Shown here: piece after piece, positions 8,442 through 18,529 of the stretch | Layout: every line of letters begins with the position of its first letter | How positions within the stretch are numbered: position 1 is the stretch's first letter | Assembly: GCF_001718415.1 (NCBI RefSeq) | Contig: NZ_CP013378.1 | Span: 1,612,001 to 1,676,000, forward strand | Direction: 5' to 3' | Source of the DNA: Burkholderia pseudomultivorans | GTDB taxonomy: Bacteria; Pseudomonadota; Gammaproteobacteria; Burkholderiales; Burkholderiaceae | Length of the DNA stretch: 64,000 nt | Notes under the pieces: generated by a model | What the model saw: only the letters and a program-made list of their open reading frames with translations | Database searches by the model: none | Told to the model about the DNA's origin: nothing | Program-made: the position numbers and the translations under genes

Positions 8442-11111
8442 ATGAGCACGCCCCTGAAGACCCTGATCACGAAACTGAATCCGCTGTGCCGGCATGCGAC
8501 CGAGCGCGCGGCGAGCGCATGCCTGGCGCGCGGCCATTACGAGGTCGATCTGGAGCACCTGTTCCTCGCGCTGCTCGAGGAGCCGGCGGGCGACCTGCCG
8601 CTCGCGCTGCGTGCGAGCCGCATCGATCCGCACGCGCTGCGCGCCGACCTGGAACGCGAGCTGACGCGCCTGAAGACCGGCAACACGCGCACGCCGGTGT
8701 TCTCGGTGCACCTGATCGCGCTGTTCGAGCAGGCGTGGCTGATCGCGTCGCTCGATTCGCAGCTCGGCCGCATCCGTTCCGGGCATCTGCTGCTGGCGCT
8801 GCTGACGGCGCCCGATCTCGCGCAGTTCGCGCAGCGGATGTCCGCGCAGTTCGCGGACGTCAACGTGACGGACCTGAAGCACAAGTTCGACGAGATCGTT
8901 GCCGGCTCCAGCGAAGCGGAACCGCGCCAGGCCGATGCGGGCGACGGCGACGCCGCGCCCGCGGCCGACGGCGCCGCACCCGCGGCCGGACCGTCGAAGA
9001 CGCCCGCGCTCGACACGTACACGACCAACCTCACGCAGCGCGCGCGCGACGGCAAGATCGATCCGGTGATCGGCCGCGAGGCGGAGATTCGCCAGGCGAT
9101 CGACATCCTGATGCGGCGCCGCCAGAACAACCCGATCATGACCGGCGAGGCCGGCGTCGGCAAGACCGCCGTCGTCGAGGGCCTCGCGCTGCGGATCGCG
9201 GCCGACGACGTGCCGCCGCCGTTGCGCGGCGTCGCGCTGCACGTGCTCGACATGGGACTGCTGCAGGCCGGCGCGAGCGTGAAGGGCGAGTTCGAGAACC
9301 GGCTGAAGAGCGTGATCGACGAGGTCAAGAAGAGCGCGCACCCGATCATCCTGTTCATCGACGAGGCGCACACGATCATCGGCGCGGGCGGCCAGGCCGG
9401 CCAGAACGATGCGGCGAACCTGCTGAAGCCGGCGCTCGCGCGCGGCGAGCTGCGCACGATCGCCGCGACGACGTGGAGCGAATACAAGAAGTACTTCGAG
9501 AAGGATGCGGCGCTCGCGCGGCGCTTCCAGGTCGTGAAGGTCGAGGAGCCGAGCGAGCCGCTTGCGGCCGCCATGTTGCGCGGGATGGCCGGGCTGATGG
9601 AGAAGCACTTCAACGTGCGCATCCTCGACGATGCGATCACCGAAGCCGTGCGCCTGTCGCACCGCTACATCAGCGGCCGCCAGCTGCCGGACAAGGCGAT
9701 CAGCGTGCTCGACACCGCGTGCGCGAAGGTCGCGCTCGCGCACAGCGCGACGCCGGCCGCGATCGACGATACGAAGAAGCGCATCGAGCGGATCGATGCG
9801 GAAATCGCCTCGCTCGAACGCGAGGCGGCCGGCGGCGCGGCGCACGACGAGCGGCTCGGCGAGCTGCGCACCGAGCGCGACGCGGCGCTCGAACAGCTGG
9901 CGAAGGACGAAGCGCGCTACGAAGCGGAGCGCGCGATCGTCGCCGAGATCACCGAACTGCGCGAAGCGCTCGACCATGCACGCGGCCCGTCCGACGACGG
10001 CCAGCCGGTCGACGTGCAGGCCACGCGCGACAAGCTCGCCGAGCGCGTCGCGGCGCTGCATGCGTTGCAGGGCGGCGAGCCGATGGTGCCGCTGCAGGTC
10101 GACGGCCATGTCGTCGCCGAGATCGTCGCCGCGTGGACGGGCATTCCGCTCGGCCGGATGGTGAAGGACGAGATCGACACCGTGCTGAACCTGCAGCCGC
10201 TGCTCGCCGCGCGCGTGATCGGCCAGGACCATGCGCTCGAGGCGATCGCCCAGCGCGTGCGTACGGCGTCCGCGAGCCTCGAGGATCCGAACAAGCCGCG
10301 CGGCGTGTTCATGTTCGTCGGGCCGTCGGGCGTCGGCAAGACCGAGACGGCGCTTGCGCTGGCCGACATCCTGTACGGCGGCGAGCGCAAGATGGTCACG
10401 ATCAACATGAGCGAGTACCAGGAAGCGCACAGCGTGTCGGGCCTGAAGGGTTCGCCGCCGGGCTACGTCGGATACGGCGAGGGCGGCGTGCTGACCGAGG
10501 CCGTGCGCCGCAATCCGTATTCGGTCGTGCTGCTCGACGAGGTCGAGAAGGCGCACCCGGACGTGCTCGAGATGTTCTTCCAGGTGTTCGACAAGGGCAT
10601 GATGGACGACGCCGAAGGGCGCGAGATCGACTTCCGCAACACGCTGATCATCCTGACGTCGAACGTCGGCTCGGCCGCGGTGATGCAGGCGTGCCTGAAC
10701 AAGCCGGCGGAGGAACTGCCCGATCCGGACGCGCTCGCCGACGCGCTGCGCCCGCAGCTGTACAAGACCTTCAAGCCCGCGTTCCTCGGCCGGATGAAGG
10801 TGGTGCCGTACTACCCGATCTCCGACGACGTGCTGGCCGAGATCATCGAGCTGAAGCTCGAGCGGATCCGCCGCCGCATCGAAGCGAACCACAAGGCCAT
10901 GTTCGAGTGGGACGAGTCGCTCGTCGATGCGGTGCTCGCGCGCTGCACCGAGGTCGATTCGGGCGCCCGCAACGTCGACCACATCCTGAACGGCACGCTG
11001 CTGCCGGAGATCGCGGGCCATGTGCTGGGCCGGATCGCCGACGGCGCGGCCATCGCGCGCATCGCGGTGCGCGCGGACGAGGCCGGCGAATTCGCGTATA
11101 CCGTCGAATGA
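8442..11111 (+). CDS. tssH: T6SS AAA+ ATPase ClpV (TssH)
   Basis: ClpV disassembles contracted TssB/TssC sheath so that it can be reused. The 889-residue protein has an N-terminal Clp domain (about 1-150), a low-complexity Ala/Asp linker (158-185), a first AAA+ module with Walker A GEAGVGKT at 235-242, a coiled-coil middle domain with the IASLEREAAG repeat region, and a second AAA+ module with Walker A GPSGVGKT at 627-634. The C-terminal domain ends EAGEFAYTVE. Size and order of domains are normal for ClpV1-type proteins. tssA follows after 43 bases. Confidence 0.97.
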   Translation: MSTPLKTLITKLNPLCRHATERAASACLARGHYEVDLEHLFLALLEEPAGDLPLALRASRIDPHALRADLERELTRLKTGNTRTPVFSVHLIALFEQAWLIASLDSQLGRIRSGHLLLALLTAPDLAQFAQRMSAQFADVNVTDLKHKFDEIVAGSSEAEPRQADAGDGDAAPAADGAAPAAGPSKTPALDTYTTNLTQRARDGKIDPVIGREAEIRQAIDILMRRRQNNPIMTGEAGVGKTAVVEGLALRIAADDVPPPLRGVALHVLDMGLLQAGASVKGEFENRLKSVIDEVKKSAHPIILFIDEAHTIIGAGGQAGQNDAANLLKPALARGELRTIAATTWSEYKKYFEKDAALARRFQVVKVEEPSEPLAAAMLRGMAGLMEKHFNVRILDDAITEAVRLSHRYISGRQLPDKAISVLDTACAKVALAHSATPAAIDDTKKRIERIDAEIASLEREAAGGAAHDERLGELRTERDAALEQLAKDEARYEAERAIVAEITELREALDHARGPSDDGQPVDVQATRDKLAERVAALHALQGGEPMVPLQVDGHVVAEIVAAWTGIPLGRMVKDEIDTVLNLQPLLAARVIGQDHALEAIAQRVRTASASLEDPNKPRGVFMFVGPSGVGKTETALALADILYGGERKMVTINMSEYQEAHSVSGLKGSPPGYVGYGEGGVLTEAVRRNPYSVVLLDEVEKAHPDVLEMFFQVFDKGMMDDAEGREIDFRNTLIILTSNVGSAAVMQACLNKPAEELPDPDALADALRPQLYKTFKPAFLGRMKVVPYYPISDDVLAEIIELKLERIRRRIEANHKAMFEWDESLVDAVLARCTEVDSGARNVDHILNGTLLPEIAGHVLGRIADGAAIARIAVRADEAGEFAYTVE

Positions 11112-11154
11112 GCGCGGCCCGCGCAACCTCATGCCTCAACGGATTCACTGAACC

Positions 11155-12270
11155 ATGCCGATCAATCTTCCCGAGCTGCTGACGCCGGTCAGCGACGCGT
11201 CGCCCACCGGCGACGACCTGCTGTTCTCGAACGAATTCGACGCGATCCAGGAAGCGCGGCGCTACGACGACCCGACGCTCGACCAGGGCGAATGGGTGAC
11301 CGAGATCAAGGAAGCCGACTGGGGCTTCGTCGTCGATCGCGCGAGCGAACTGCTGCGCACGCGCACCAAGGACCTGCGGCTCGCGGTGTGGCTGACCGAG
11401 GCGCTCGCGCTCGAGGACGGCATCACGGGCCTCACCGACGGCTATGCGCTGCTCGAAGGGCTGTGCCGCGAGTACTGGGACACCGTGCACCCGCTGCCGG
11501 AAGGCGACGACATCGAATACCGGCTCGGCAACGTCGCATGGCTGTCCGGCCGCACGGCCGAGCTGCTGCGCGGGATTCCGATGACGGACGGCGCGTCGAA
11601 CGCGTTCACCACGCTCGACTGGGAAGTCGCGCAGCACGTCGCGCAGGCGATCAAGCGCGATCCCGAGCACGCGGACGACATCGCGCGCGGCAAGCCGTCG
11701 GTCGACCAGATCGACGCGTCGCGGCGCGTGACGCCGATCGCGTTCTACACGACGCTGCTCGCGAACCTGAAGGCGTTCGAGTTTGCGCTCGACGCGTTCG
11801 AGGAAACGCTGGTTGGTCGCGCGGGCGAGTCCGCGCCGAGCTTCCGGCAGGCGCGCGATGCGTTCGAGACCGTATACCGGCTCGCGGAGCGCTTTGCGCG
11901 CGAGCAGGGCTATACGGGCAGCGCGCCGCATACGCAGGCGGCGCCGCAGCCCGAGCGCATCGAGCCGAGTTTCGGTAACCCGATCCAGACGGAGGACACG
12001 CACGTGCAGCCGCAGCCCGTTCCACGCGCGCCGGTGACGCAGATGATCGCCGGCATCCAGAACCGCGCGCAGGCGGTCGACCAGCTGCGTGCGGTGGCGC
12101 GCTATTTCCGCCAGACCGAGCCGCACAGCCCGGTCGCGTATCTGGCCGACAAGGCCGCCGAGTGGGCCGACATGCCGCTGCACAAGTGGCTCGAGAGCGT
12201 CGTGAAGGACGACGGTTCGCTGTCGCATATTCGCGAGCTGCTGGGCGTGAGGCCGGACGAGCAGTCGTAA
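11155..12270 (+). CDS. tssA: T6SS cap/priming protein TssA
   Basis: A 371-residue TssA with an N-terminal ImpA domain at about residues 10-130 (for example PTGDDLLFSNEFDAIQEA and EYWDTVHPLPEGDDIEYR). A middle helical region follows, then a C-terminal domain with PHSPVAYLADKAAEWADMPL. TssA recruits tube and sheath parts to the baseplate and caps the growing sheath. It is the last gene of the rightward T6SS unit and faces tagN tail to tail, with 79 bases between the two stops. Confidence 0.93.
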   Translation: MPINLPELLTPVSDASPTGDDLLFSNEFDAIQEARRYDDPTLDQGEWVTEIKEADWGFVVDRASELLRTRTKDLRLAVWLTEALALEDGITGLTDGYALLEGLCREYWDTVHPLPEGDDIEYRLGNVAWLSGRTAELLRGIPMTDGASNAFTTLDWEVAQHVAQAIKRDPEHADDIARGKPSVDQIDASRRVTPIAFYTTLLANLKAFEFALDAFEETLVGRAGESAPSFRQARDAFETVYRLAERFAREQGYTGSAPHTQAAPQPERIEPSFGNPIQTEDTHVQPQPVPRAPVTQMIAGIQNRAQAVDQLRAVARYFRQTEPHSPVAYLADKAAEWADMPLHKWLESVVKDDGSLSHIRELLGVRPDEQS

Positions 12271-12278
12271 ACGCAAAA

Positions 12279-12306
12279 CGGGCGACGCCCTTTCCGGCGC
12301 CGCCCG
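12279..12306. terminator. Weak hairpin between convergent tssA and tagN
   Basis: Imperfect stem with CGGGCG (12279-12284) pairing CGCCCG (12301-12306) and an inner GCC/GGC pair. On the minus strand it is followed by TTTTG, a short T-run suiting termination of tagN transcripts. No T-run follows on the plus strand. Function is a reasonable guess only. Confidence 0.4.
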
Positions 12307-12349
12307 CTGTCGGCCGGGCCGCCCCCGCAGCGGGCGCGGCCGGCTTGCG

Positions 12350-13291
12350 CTACTGCCCCACCCGGAACTCGATCCGCCGGTTCCGCGCGCGCCCTTCGGC
12401 CGTATCGTTCGGTGCGATCGGCTGATCCGGCCCGACGCCCGTCGTCGTCATCTGCTGCGGCGCGATGCTCTTCGTGATCAGATAACCCTTCACCGCATCC
12501 GCGCGCGCCTGGCTCAGCGCGATGTTCGACGTGCGGTTCCCCGAGTTGTCGGTGTGTCCGATGATGTCGACCGTGCGGTTCGGCATCTTCGCGAGCGCGG
12601 CCGCCATCTGGTCGAGAATCTGCTTGCCCTGTGGCGTCAGCGTCGCGCTGCCGGTCTCGAATTCGATCGTCCGGTTCGCGAGCGTCTGGTCGAGCAGGCC
12701 CTGCTCGGACGCCGACACGCGCAGCCCGTTGCGGATCGTGTAGGTCGGGTTCAGCGTGTTCGCCATGTCGCTCGCGAGCTGCTGGCGCTGCGCCTCGTTG
12801 TGCACCTCGCCCTTCATCTCGATCTGCGTGCCGTTGATCTTCAGCTGTCCCTTGCTGATCTGCTTGAGCTGCGGCCCGAGCAGCTTCTGCACGTTAGCGC
12901 TCCAGTTCGGCGGCGTCGCGACGTCGCCGACCTCGATCTGGTCGACCACGTTCGCCGCGCCGTAGGTGTCGCGCAGCTTCTGCAGCACGGCGGCCTTGGT
13001 CGCCTCGTCGGGCACCTTGCCGCCGACGACCACCTGGCCGGGCGTCGCGTTCGCCGGCGGCGGCGTGATCGTGCCCGCGGTGCCGGCCGTGCCGTGCACG
13101 ACCGAGCCGGCGGCCGGCTGCACCGCGCCGGGATTCGCGTTGGCGGGCAGCGCGGCCGTCGCGACCGTGCCGTTGCCGACCGGCGTCACGGTCGCGCCCG
13201 TGTTCTGCGCGAAGCTCGCGCCGCTCGCGACGAGCCCGGCAGCGAGGAGGGCGGCGCCCAGCGTGCACCGGGCGTGAGTCATCTGGTGCAT
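12350..13291 (-). CDS. tagN: T6SS-associated OmpA-family protein TagN
   Basis: A 313-residue envelope protein. A signal peptide ends near ASGASFA, then comes a Gly/Ala/Pro/Thr-rich linker and a BON-like region around residues 95-145. The C-terminal OmpA peptidoglycan-binding domain (about 210-313) includes FETGSATLTPQG and the IGHTDNSGNRTSN motif. It is expected to tie the secretion apparatus to the cell wall. The start at 13291 has GGAGG about nine bases upstream and lies four bases after the tagF stop; ATG 13282 is an alternative. The open frame to 13405 lies inside tagF and is rejected. The tagN name rests on domain and position. Confidence 0.85.
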   Translation of the reverse strand: MHQMTHARCTLGAALLAAGLVASGASFAQNTGATVTPVGNGTVATAALPANANPGAVQPAAGSVVHGTAGTAGTITPPPANATPGQVVVGGKVPDEATKAAVLQKLRDTYGAANVVDQIEVGDVATPPNWSANVQKLLGPQLKQISKGQLKINGTQIEMKGEVHNEAQRQQLASDMANTLNPTYTIRNGLRVSASEQGLLDQTLANRTIEFETGSATLTPQGKQILDQMAAALAKMPNRTVDIIGHTDNSGNRTSNIALSQARADAVKGYLITKSIAPQQMTTTGVGPDQPIAPNDTAEGRARNRRIEFRVGQ

Positions 13292-13295
13292 GCCG

Positions 13296-14285
13296 TCAGC
13301 CTCCGATGAACGCTTCGCGGAACGCGTCGATTGCGACGCGCAGCGACAGTTGCGGTTGGTCGAGGTAGCTGACGAGCTTGCTGATCTGCTGATCGTTTTG
13401 CGCATGGGCGTCGATCCACTCGGGATCGTCGATGTCGATGTTGTGGGCGGCGTAGGTCTGCGGGTCGACGACGCTCAGCAGCGTCTTCGCCGACGCGCCG
13501 TTGAAGCCGATGATGAGCCGCTCGCGCTCGGCGATCGAGCCGATGAAGATCGCGAGCTCGAAGTCGGCCTGCGCGACGAACGGGGCGATCAGTTCGAGCC
13601 AGAACGCGGCGACCAGGCTGCGGTAGAACGGATCGACCGGCAGCGGCAGCGTCAGGCCGCGCTCGATGTGCGACGAGCCGCTCTGCATCACCGGGCGCAG
13701 CAGCGAGCCGAGCGCGAGCATCGCGCCGCGCAGCCGCACCGGGTGACCGCTCTCGAGCAGCATCTGCTGCAGGCCGTACAGCGACTGGTGTTCGACGAAA
13801 TCGTTGAAGGTGCCGTCATGCGACGTGCCGGGGCCGCCGATGTCGATCGGCACCTGCGTGTCGCCGAGCGCCTGCAGCGCGCCGGGCGGCTCGTCCTTGC
13901 CGAGCAGCGCCGGCATCTGCGCGGCGATGCGCGACCACAGCCGCGCGAACGCGAGCGGGCTGCGCGCGAGGAACGCGAGCGGCCGGTCGACTTCGAGCGC
14001 GGTCGCGCCGAGGAACGGGAAGCGGCGCATCGACACGTCGTGGCTCGCGACCATGTGCCCGGCAATCGCGAGCTTGCTGCGCGAGCCGAGGAACGCGAAG
14101 TGCATCGGCTTCGCATCCTCGTAGACGAGCTTCCAGCGCGGGTCTTCCGCGAGCAGTTCGAGCGCCTGCGCGATCCAGCGGTCGAGCGTCTGCAGCAGCT
14201 GCGGATTGTGCGCGCTCTTCACGAAGTCGCCGCGCGAAGGAATCTTGCCGAAGTAGGCGACTTGCGCCTGAACGGTTTGCGTCAT
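13296..14285 (-). CDS. tagF: T6SS-associated protein TagF
   Basis: A 329-residue protein of the TagF (DUF2094/ImpM) family, beginning MTQTVQAQVAYFGKIPSRGD, where the YFGKIPSRGDFV block is the family mark. In Pseudomonas, TagF is a post-translational repressor of T6SS assembly; the same role here is inference. The ATG overlaps the TGA of tssM by four bases (ATGA), so translation is coupled. A longer frame to 15104 is a shadow inside tssM. Confidence 0.93.
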   Translation of the reverse strand: MTQTVQAQVAYFGKIPSRGDFVKSAHNPQLLQTLDRWIAQALELLAEDPRWKLVYEDAKPMHFAFLGSRSKLAIAGHMVASHDVSMRRFPFLGATALEVDRPLAFLARSPLAFARLWSRIAAQMPALLGKDEPPGALQALGDTQVPIDIGGPGTSHDGTFNDFVEHQSLYGLQQMLLESGHPVRLRGAMLALGSLLRPVMQSGSSHIERGLTLPLPVDPFYRSLVAAFWLELIAPFVAQADFELAIFIGSIAERERLIIGFNGASAKTLLSVVDPQTYAAHNIDIDDPEWIDAHAQNDQQISKLVSYLDQPQLSLRVAIDAFREAFIGG

Positions 14286-17200
14286 TGCGCCCCCTGTGCA
14301 TTCGTTCCGGTAGCGGCCGCGACGGCCGGTGCGGCGCCCGGCGCGCCTGCGCCGGTCTGGGCCGCGTTCTGCGCGGCGCCCGCGCTCACGTCGGCGACCG
14401 ACGACGGCAGCTGCAGCCCGCGCAGGCTCTGCTGCTGCGGCTGGTCGCCGCCGCCGCCCGTCGGCTGCGACGTGCTGATGATGCGCATCGTCACCGACAC
14501 GCTCACGCTGCCTTGTGCCCACGTCAGGTCGAAGGTGCCGTCCGGACGGCGCTTGCGCTGCGCCGAGTTGATCAGCTTCTCGAGACCGTAGCGGCCCGGC
14601 TCGTTGACGAGCTGGATCGTGCGGCCGTCGAAGGTCGTCGCGGACAGCGTCGCGCCCGGCGAGCCCTGCGGGTTCGGCCACACGAAGTTGGTCCACTGCG
14701 GCGGCGTGTTGCGGTAGCGCAGTTGCTGGCCGTCGATCGCGATCGTGTATTCCGTCGTGCCCGTGCTCGGCTGCGGCAGGATCTGGAACACCGTCTGCGG
14801 CTCGGACGACGCGGCCGCGCCGCCTGCGGCGCCGCCGGACAGCGGCGCGACCCAGCGCGCGAAGCCGTTCGTGAACTCCGGCGACAGCGCGAGGCCCATG
14901 TCGCCCCACGTGCGCGCCGCGAGCGTGTCGCCGCGACGCACCGCGAGCGGCCCGAGCGTCGTGCCGACGAACTTCGCGATCGAGCCGTCCGGACCGAACA
15001 CCTGCGCGATCTCGCCGGCGCCGGCCTCGACCTTCGCGTTCGCCGCGAACGGGTACTTGGTCGCGAGCGAGCCCTGGAACGCCTGATAGACCTGCGCGTT
15101 CCACACCTTGTTGACTTCGACGCTGGCCGGCTGGATCACGACCGAGAACGCCTGCATCAGCGGCCGCACCAGCAGCGGACGCAGCGACTTGCGTTGCGAG
15201 TCGGTGAGGCCCGTCAGCATCTGCTCGTCGACGAACTTCAGCGAATCGGCCAGTTCCGAACCGTTGCCGTCGAGCGTCTGCTGCATCAGCTGGCGCGCGC
15301 CCGGGCCCGGATCGCCCTGGTTCTTGATCACGTTGAAGCGCGTGCGGACCTTCGACAGCGTGTCCATGTAGCCCTTCAGCAACGAGGTGCCGTCATGCGT
15401 CGCGACGATCCGCGCGAGGCCGATGAACTCCTGGCCGATCGGACCCATCGGCACCTCGACCGGATTGCCGTTGATGTCGATGTTGGCAGCCGCGACCTGG
15501 CCGGCCTGCGAGCGCGTGAACAGCTGCTTGACCCAGTTCACGACGCCGGTCTGCGCCTTCTTGATCGTCACGTTCGCGAGCGACGGGTTGTCCCACGAGG
15601 TCTGGTCGTACGCGGTCTCCAGGATCTTGCGGATCGGCGAATCCTGCGGGTCGCCGAGGCGGTTCATCCCGTCGACGGCCTGGCCGAAGCTGCTGAAGCC
15701 CTGCACCGCGATGCCCTGCATGAACTTCTGCCAGTGCTGCGCGTACTCGGTCTTGTACATGCCGACCAGCGTCTTCTGGATCTGCTCGGGGCTGCCCTCG
15801 AGCGTCAGGTCGTCCTGCGTCGACGTGTTCAGCACCCAGTCCTTCGCCTGCAGCTCCTTGGTCGCCGCATCGCGGATCGCCGGCTGCACGTAGTCGAACC
15901 AGGCCTCGCGCGTGAACGTGCCCGGAATCGCGTAGCTGCCCGCGACCAGCGACTGGTTGCCGTCGCCGACGATGCGCGCGACGGTCATCGGCGCGAAGCG
16001 GGTCGACGCGCGCGCCTTGATTTCCTCGTAGACGCGCTGGCGGGCCGGCATGCCGCGCACGACGCGGCGCAGGTTCTCGCGGGTCTGGTCGACGAGCGCG
16101 TAGTTCGCGTCGATCATCGGCCAGTCGTTGTCGTTCACGCGGGCGAGATAGAACGAGATCATGCGCTCGGCGCTCTTGATCATCTCGTCGCGCGGCATGT
16201 TGCCGCGATTCGTCTCGAGCCAGCCGCGCCAGAAGCGGGCGAGCTGGTCGGTCAGGTGCGCCTGTTCGACGTGGCGCTTGTCGGACAGCATCAGGTAGGT
16301 CTTCAGCGCGTTGTACGCATCCTGCACGTTGGTCGGCGACGCGTCGCTGTACAGGCCGCCTTGCGGCGCGGCCGGCGGTTGCGGCGCGGCCAGTGCGCCC
16401 GCGACGGACGACGACGGCTGCGCGGCGCCGGCCTGCGGCGCGGCGCCCGCCGGGTTCGTCGATACCGGCAGCGCGTTCGCCTGCACGGCGCCCGACTCGG
16501 GCGGGCGCGTCATCGGCACGAGCTGGTCGGGGTGCGCGTTCACGTCCTTCAGGAACGACGCGAGGTTCTGCGATACCGGGTTCAGCAGGATCTGGCGCAC
16601 GCCGTTGTAGTACTCGGTCAGCAGGTGCTGCTCGAGGCGGTCGCCCTGGTACAGGCCGAGCGAGACCGACAGCGGCTTGTCGCGTCGGAACTGCTCGAGC
16701 TGGTCGATCCGGTCCTCGAGGATGTCCATCGCCTGCAGGCGCGACTGCAGGTCGTTGCGGCCCTGCTGCAGGCGCGTGACGTTGTCGAGGTCGGCCTGCA
16801 CGTTCGCGACCAGCTGCTGGTTGCCGATCGTCGACCAGGTCCAGCCGCCGAGCGCGAGCGCAAGCGCCGCGACGAAGCCGAAGAAGGTCGCATAGCGCAG
16901 GCGCGTCTTGGTCGGGCTCGCGAACTGGCGCACCGTCTGGCGGTCGGCGAAGATCACCTTCGAGAACAGGTCGCGCAGGAAGAAGCCGTTCTTCGAGAAC
17001 GCGCTGTGCGGCTTGGGCAGCGCGCTCGCGTCGAGGCCGAAGCGGTGCGCGATGCGCTGCGCGGCCGTGCTGCTGGTCTCGCCTTCCTGCAGCGCACTGG
17101 TGAAATAGAAGCCGCGGAAGATCGGCTTGTACTGGAACGGGTTGTTCTCGAACAGCGTCGCGAGGAAGGCGCGCAGCGCCGGCTTGACCGTCGAGAACTC

Positions 17201-18229
17201 GAGCGGGAAGCTCAGCTGGCCCGGCGACAGCTGGTTGCCGCGCGACAGCGACAGCTGCGCGACACTGATTTCCTTCAGGCCTTCGTAGAGTTCCTCGAAG
17301 CGCTCGTCGAACAGCGCGACGACGTCGCGCTTCTCGTCGGGCTCGTAGGGCAGCGTCGCGCCCCACACGCGGTCGTATTCGTGCTTGTCGCTGCTGCTGA
17401 AGAATTCGGTGAAGCCGGTGATCAGGTCGGCCTTCGTGAACATCACGTAGACCGGCGCGAACACTTCGAGCTTTTCCGTCAGCTCCTGAACGCGCTGGCG
17501 GAGGTTTTTCGCGAGATTGATCGCGAATTCGGGGCGGTTGCCGGTGAGTTCGGCGATGCTCGCGGTGACGATGATGCCGTTGATCGGCGCCTTCGGGCGG
17601 TAGCGCTTCAGCAGCCCGAGGAAGCCGAGCCATTCGGTGCGGTCCTCTTCATGCACCGAATAGCGGCCCGCGGTGTCGAGCAGGATGCCTTCGGTCGTGA
17701 AGAACCAGTCGCAGTTGCGCGTGCCGCCGATGCCGTGGATCACCGCGCTGTTCTTGTCGGCGAACGGGAACTGCAGGCCGGAGTTGATCACCGCGCTGCT
17801 CTTGCCGGCCGCCGGGTTGCCGATCACGATGTACCACGGCAGTTCGTACAGCGCGGAGCCGCCCGATACCTGGCCGATCTTCGAGGTCTTGATCGTCTTC
17901 ACCGCGTCGGACAGGCGCGTGCGCAGCACGTCGAGGTCGGCCGTGCGCGTGTCGGGGCCGGCGGCGGCCGCGGCCGGCGCGGCGATCGTGCCGGTTTCCG
18001 CCTGCTCCTCGAGCACGGCGCCGAGCTGCTGGTTCGCGCGCTTCACGCGCCAGCGGCGCCACAGCGCGACGCCGAGCCACAGCGCGAGGATCGCCGCGAA
18101 CGCGATGGCCGCCCACAGGAGCGGCAGCTGCAGCATGTCGGCGACGATGAAGAGAATCGCCGCTAGCGCGACGATCCCGACGATCGAGAGCGTACGCGGA
18201 TGAGTCAGCACGTTGAGGATGCGTTGCAT
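14282..18229 (-). CDS. tssM: T6SS inner-membrane protein TssM (IcmF/VasK)
   Basis: A 1315-residue core of the membrane complex linking TssL to TssJ. Two N-terminal membrane segments lie at about residues 14-30 and 36-54. A cytoplasmic NTPase-like domain follows with Walker A GNPAAGKSS at 137-145, DTAGRY at 185-190 and TKAD at 265-268, then a third membrane segment at about 446-464. The large periplasmic region contains a low-complexity Ala/Pro stretch and ends in a Gln/Gly/Ala-rich tail. ATG 18229 (MQRILNVLTHPRTLS) is chosen because the 30 residues available upstream look non-conserved. An intact Walker A suggests ATP binding. Confidence 0.95.
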   Translation of the reverse strand: MQRILNVLTHPRTLSIVGIVALAAILFIVADMLQLPLLWAAIAFAAILALWLGVALWRRWRVKRANQQLGAVLEEQAETGTIAAPAAAAAGPDTRTADLDVLRTRLSDAVKTIKTSKIGQVSGGSALYELPWYIVIGNPAAGKSSAVINSGLQFPFADKNSAVIHGIGGTRNCDWFFTTEGILLDTAGRYSVHEEDRTEWLGFLGLLKRYRPKAPINGIIVTASIAELTGNRPEFAINLAKNLRQRVQELTEKLEVFAPVYVMFTKADLITGFTEFFSSSDKHEYDRVWGATLPYEPDEKRDVVALFDERFEELYEGLKEISVAQLSLSRGNQLSPGQLSFPLEFSTVKPALRAFLATLFENNPFQYKPIFRGFYFTSALQEGETSSTAAQRIAHRFGLDASALPKPHSAFSKNGFFLRDLFSKVIFADRQTVRQFASPTKTRLRYATFFGFVAALALALGGWTWSTIGNQQLVANVQADLDNVTRLQQGRNDLQSRLQAMDILEDRIDQLEQFRRDKPLSVSLGLYQGDRLEQHLLTEYYNGVRQILLNPVSQNLASFLKDVNAHPDQLVPMTRPPESGAVQANALPVSTNPAGAAPQAGAAQPSSSVAGALAAPQPPAAPQGGLYSDASPTNVQDAYNALKTYLMLSDKRHVEQAHLTDQLARFWRGWLETNRGNMPRDEMIKSAERMISFYLARVNDNDWPMIDANYALVDQTRENLRRVVRGMPARQRVYEEIKARASTRFAPMTVARIVGDGNQSLVAGSYAIPGTFTREAWFDYVQPAIRDAATKELQAKDWVLNTSTQDDLTLEGSPEQIQKTLVGMYKTEYAQHWQKFMQGIAVQGFSSFGQAVDGMNRLGDPQDSPIRKILETAYDQTSWDNPSLANVTIKKAQTGVVNWVKQLFTRSQAGQVAAANIDINGNPVEVPMGPIGQEFIGLARIVATHDGTSLLKGYMDTLSKVRTRFNVIKNQGDPGPGARQLMQQTLDGNGSELADSLKFVDEQMLTGLTDSQRKSLRPLLVRPLMQAFSVVIQPASVEVNKVWNAQVYQAFQGSLATKYPFAANAKVEAGAGEIAQVFGPDGSIAKFVGTTLGPLAVRRGDTLAARTWGDMGLALSPEFTNGFARWVAPLSGGAAGGAAASSEPQTVFQILPQPSTGTTEYTIAIDGQQLRYRNTPPQWTNFVWPNPQGSPGATLSATTFDGRTIQLVNEPGRYGLEKLINSAQRKRRPDGTFDLTWAQGSVSVSVTMRIISTSQPTGGGGDQPQQQSLRGLQLPSSVADVSAGAAQNAAQTGAGAPGAAPAVAAATGTNAQGAQ

Positions 18230-18529
18230 AGGACGTTCAGGTTCCGGTGCGATTCGGTGAGGCGACGCAGGCGCGCCGAGCGGCAAGGGTGACGCCGCGA
18301 TGTGTCGCCATGCTGTCAAACGGGGTGAAGGAGGCGGGCATCAATGCGCTCGCGGCATCGGAGACGGCGCGCGCATTAATGAAAGGACGCTGTGAGATTT
18401 AAAACGGAAGCGGCGGCCCGAAAAAATCGCGCATCGGAATGCACGATCGATTGCGCCGCCCATATCGTTTCCTGCCGGGTGATTAAAAAGCCCCATGCCG
18501 CCCTCATTATTTCCTGTCCGGCAGCCTGG
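18230..18529. other. Gap between tssM and tagX, no gene seen
   Basis: About 300 bases separate the tagX stop from the tssM start, both leftward. The part near 18380-18430 is AT-rich relative to its surroundings and could hold a tssM promoter. I found no convincing -35/-10 pair and no coding potential. Confidence 0.5.

Noticed and set aside
7203..11132. 1309-codon open frame on the minus strand opposite tssG and clpV
   Set aside because: Composition is that of an antisense shadow and the plus-strand genes have full domain support.
14285..18166. 1293-codon plus-strand frame opposite tssM
   Set aside because: Arg/Leu/Asp-rich shadow; tssM on the other strand has membrane helices and Walker motifs.
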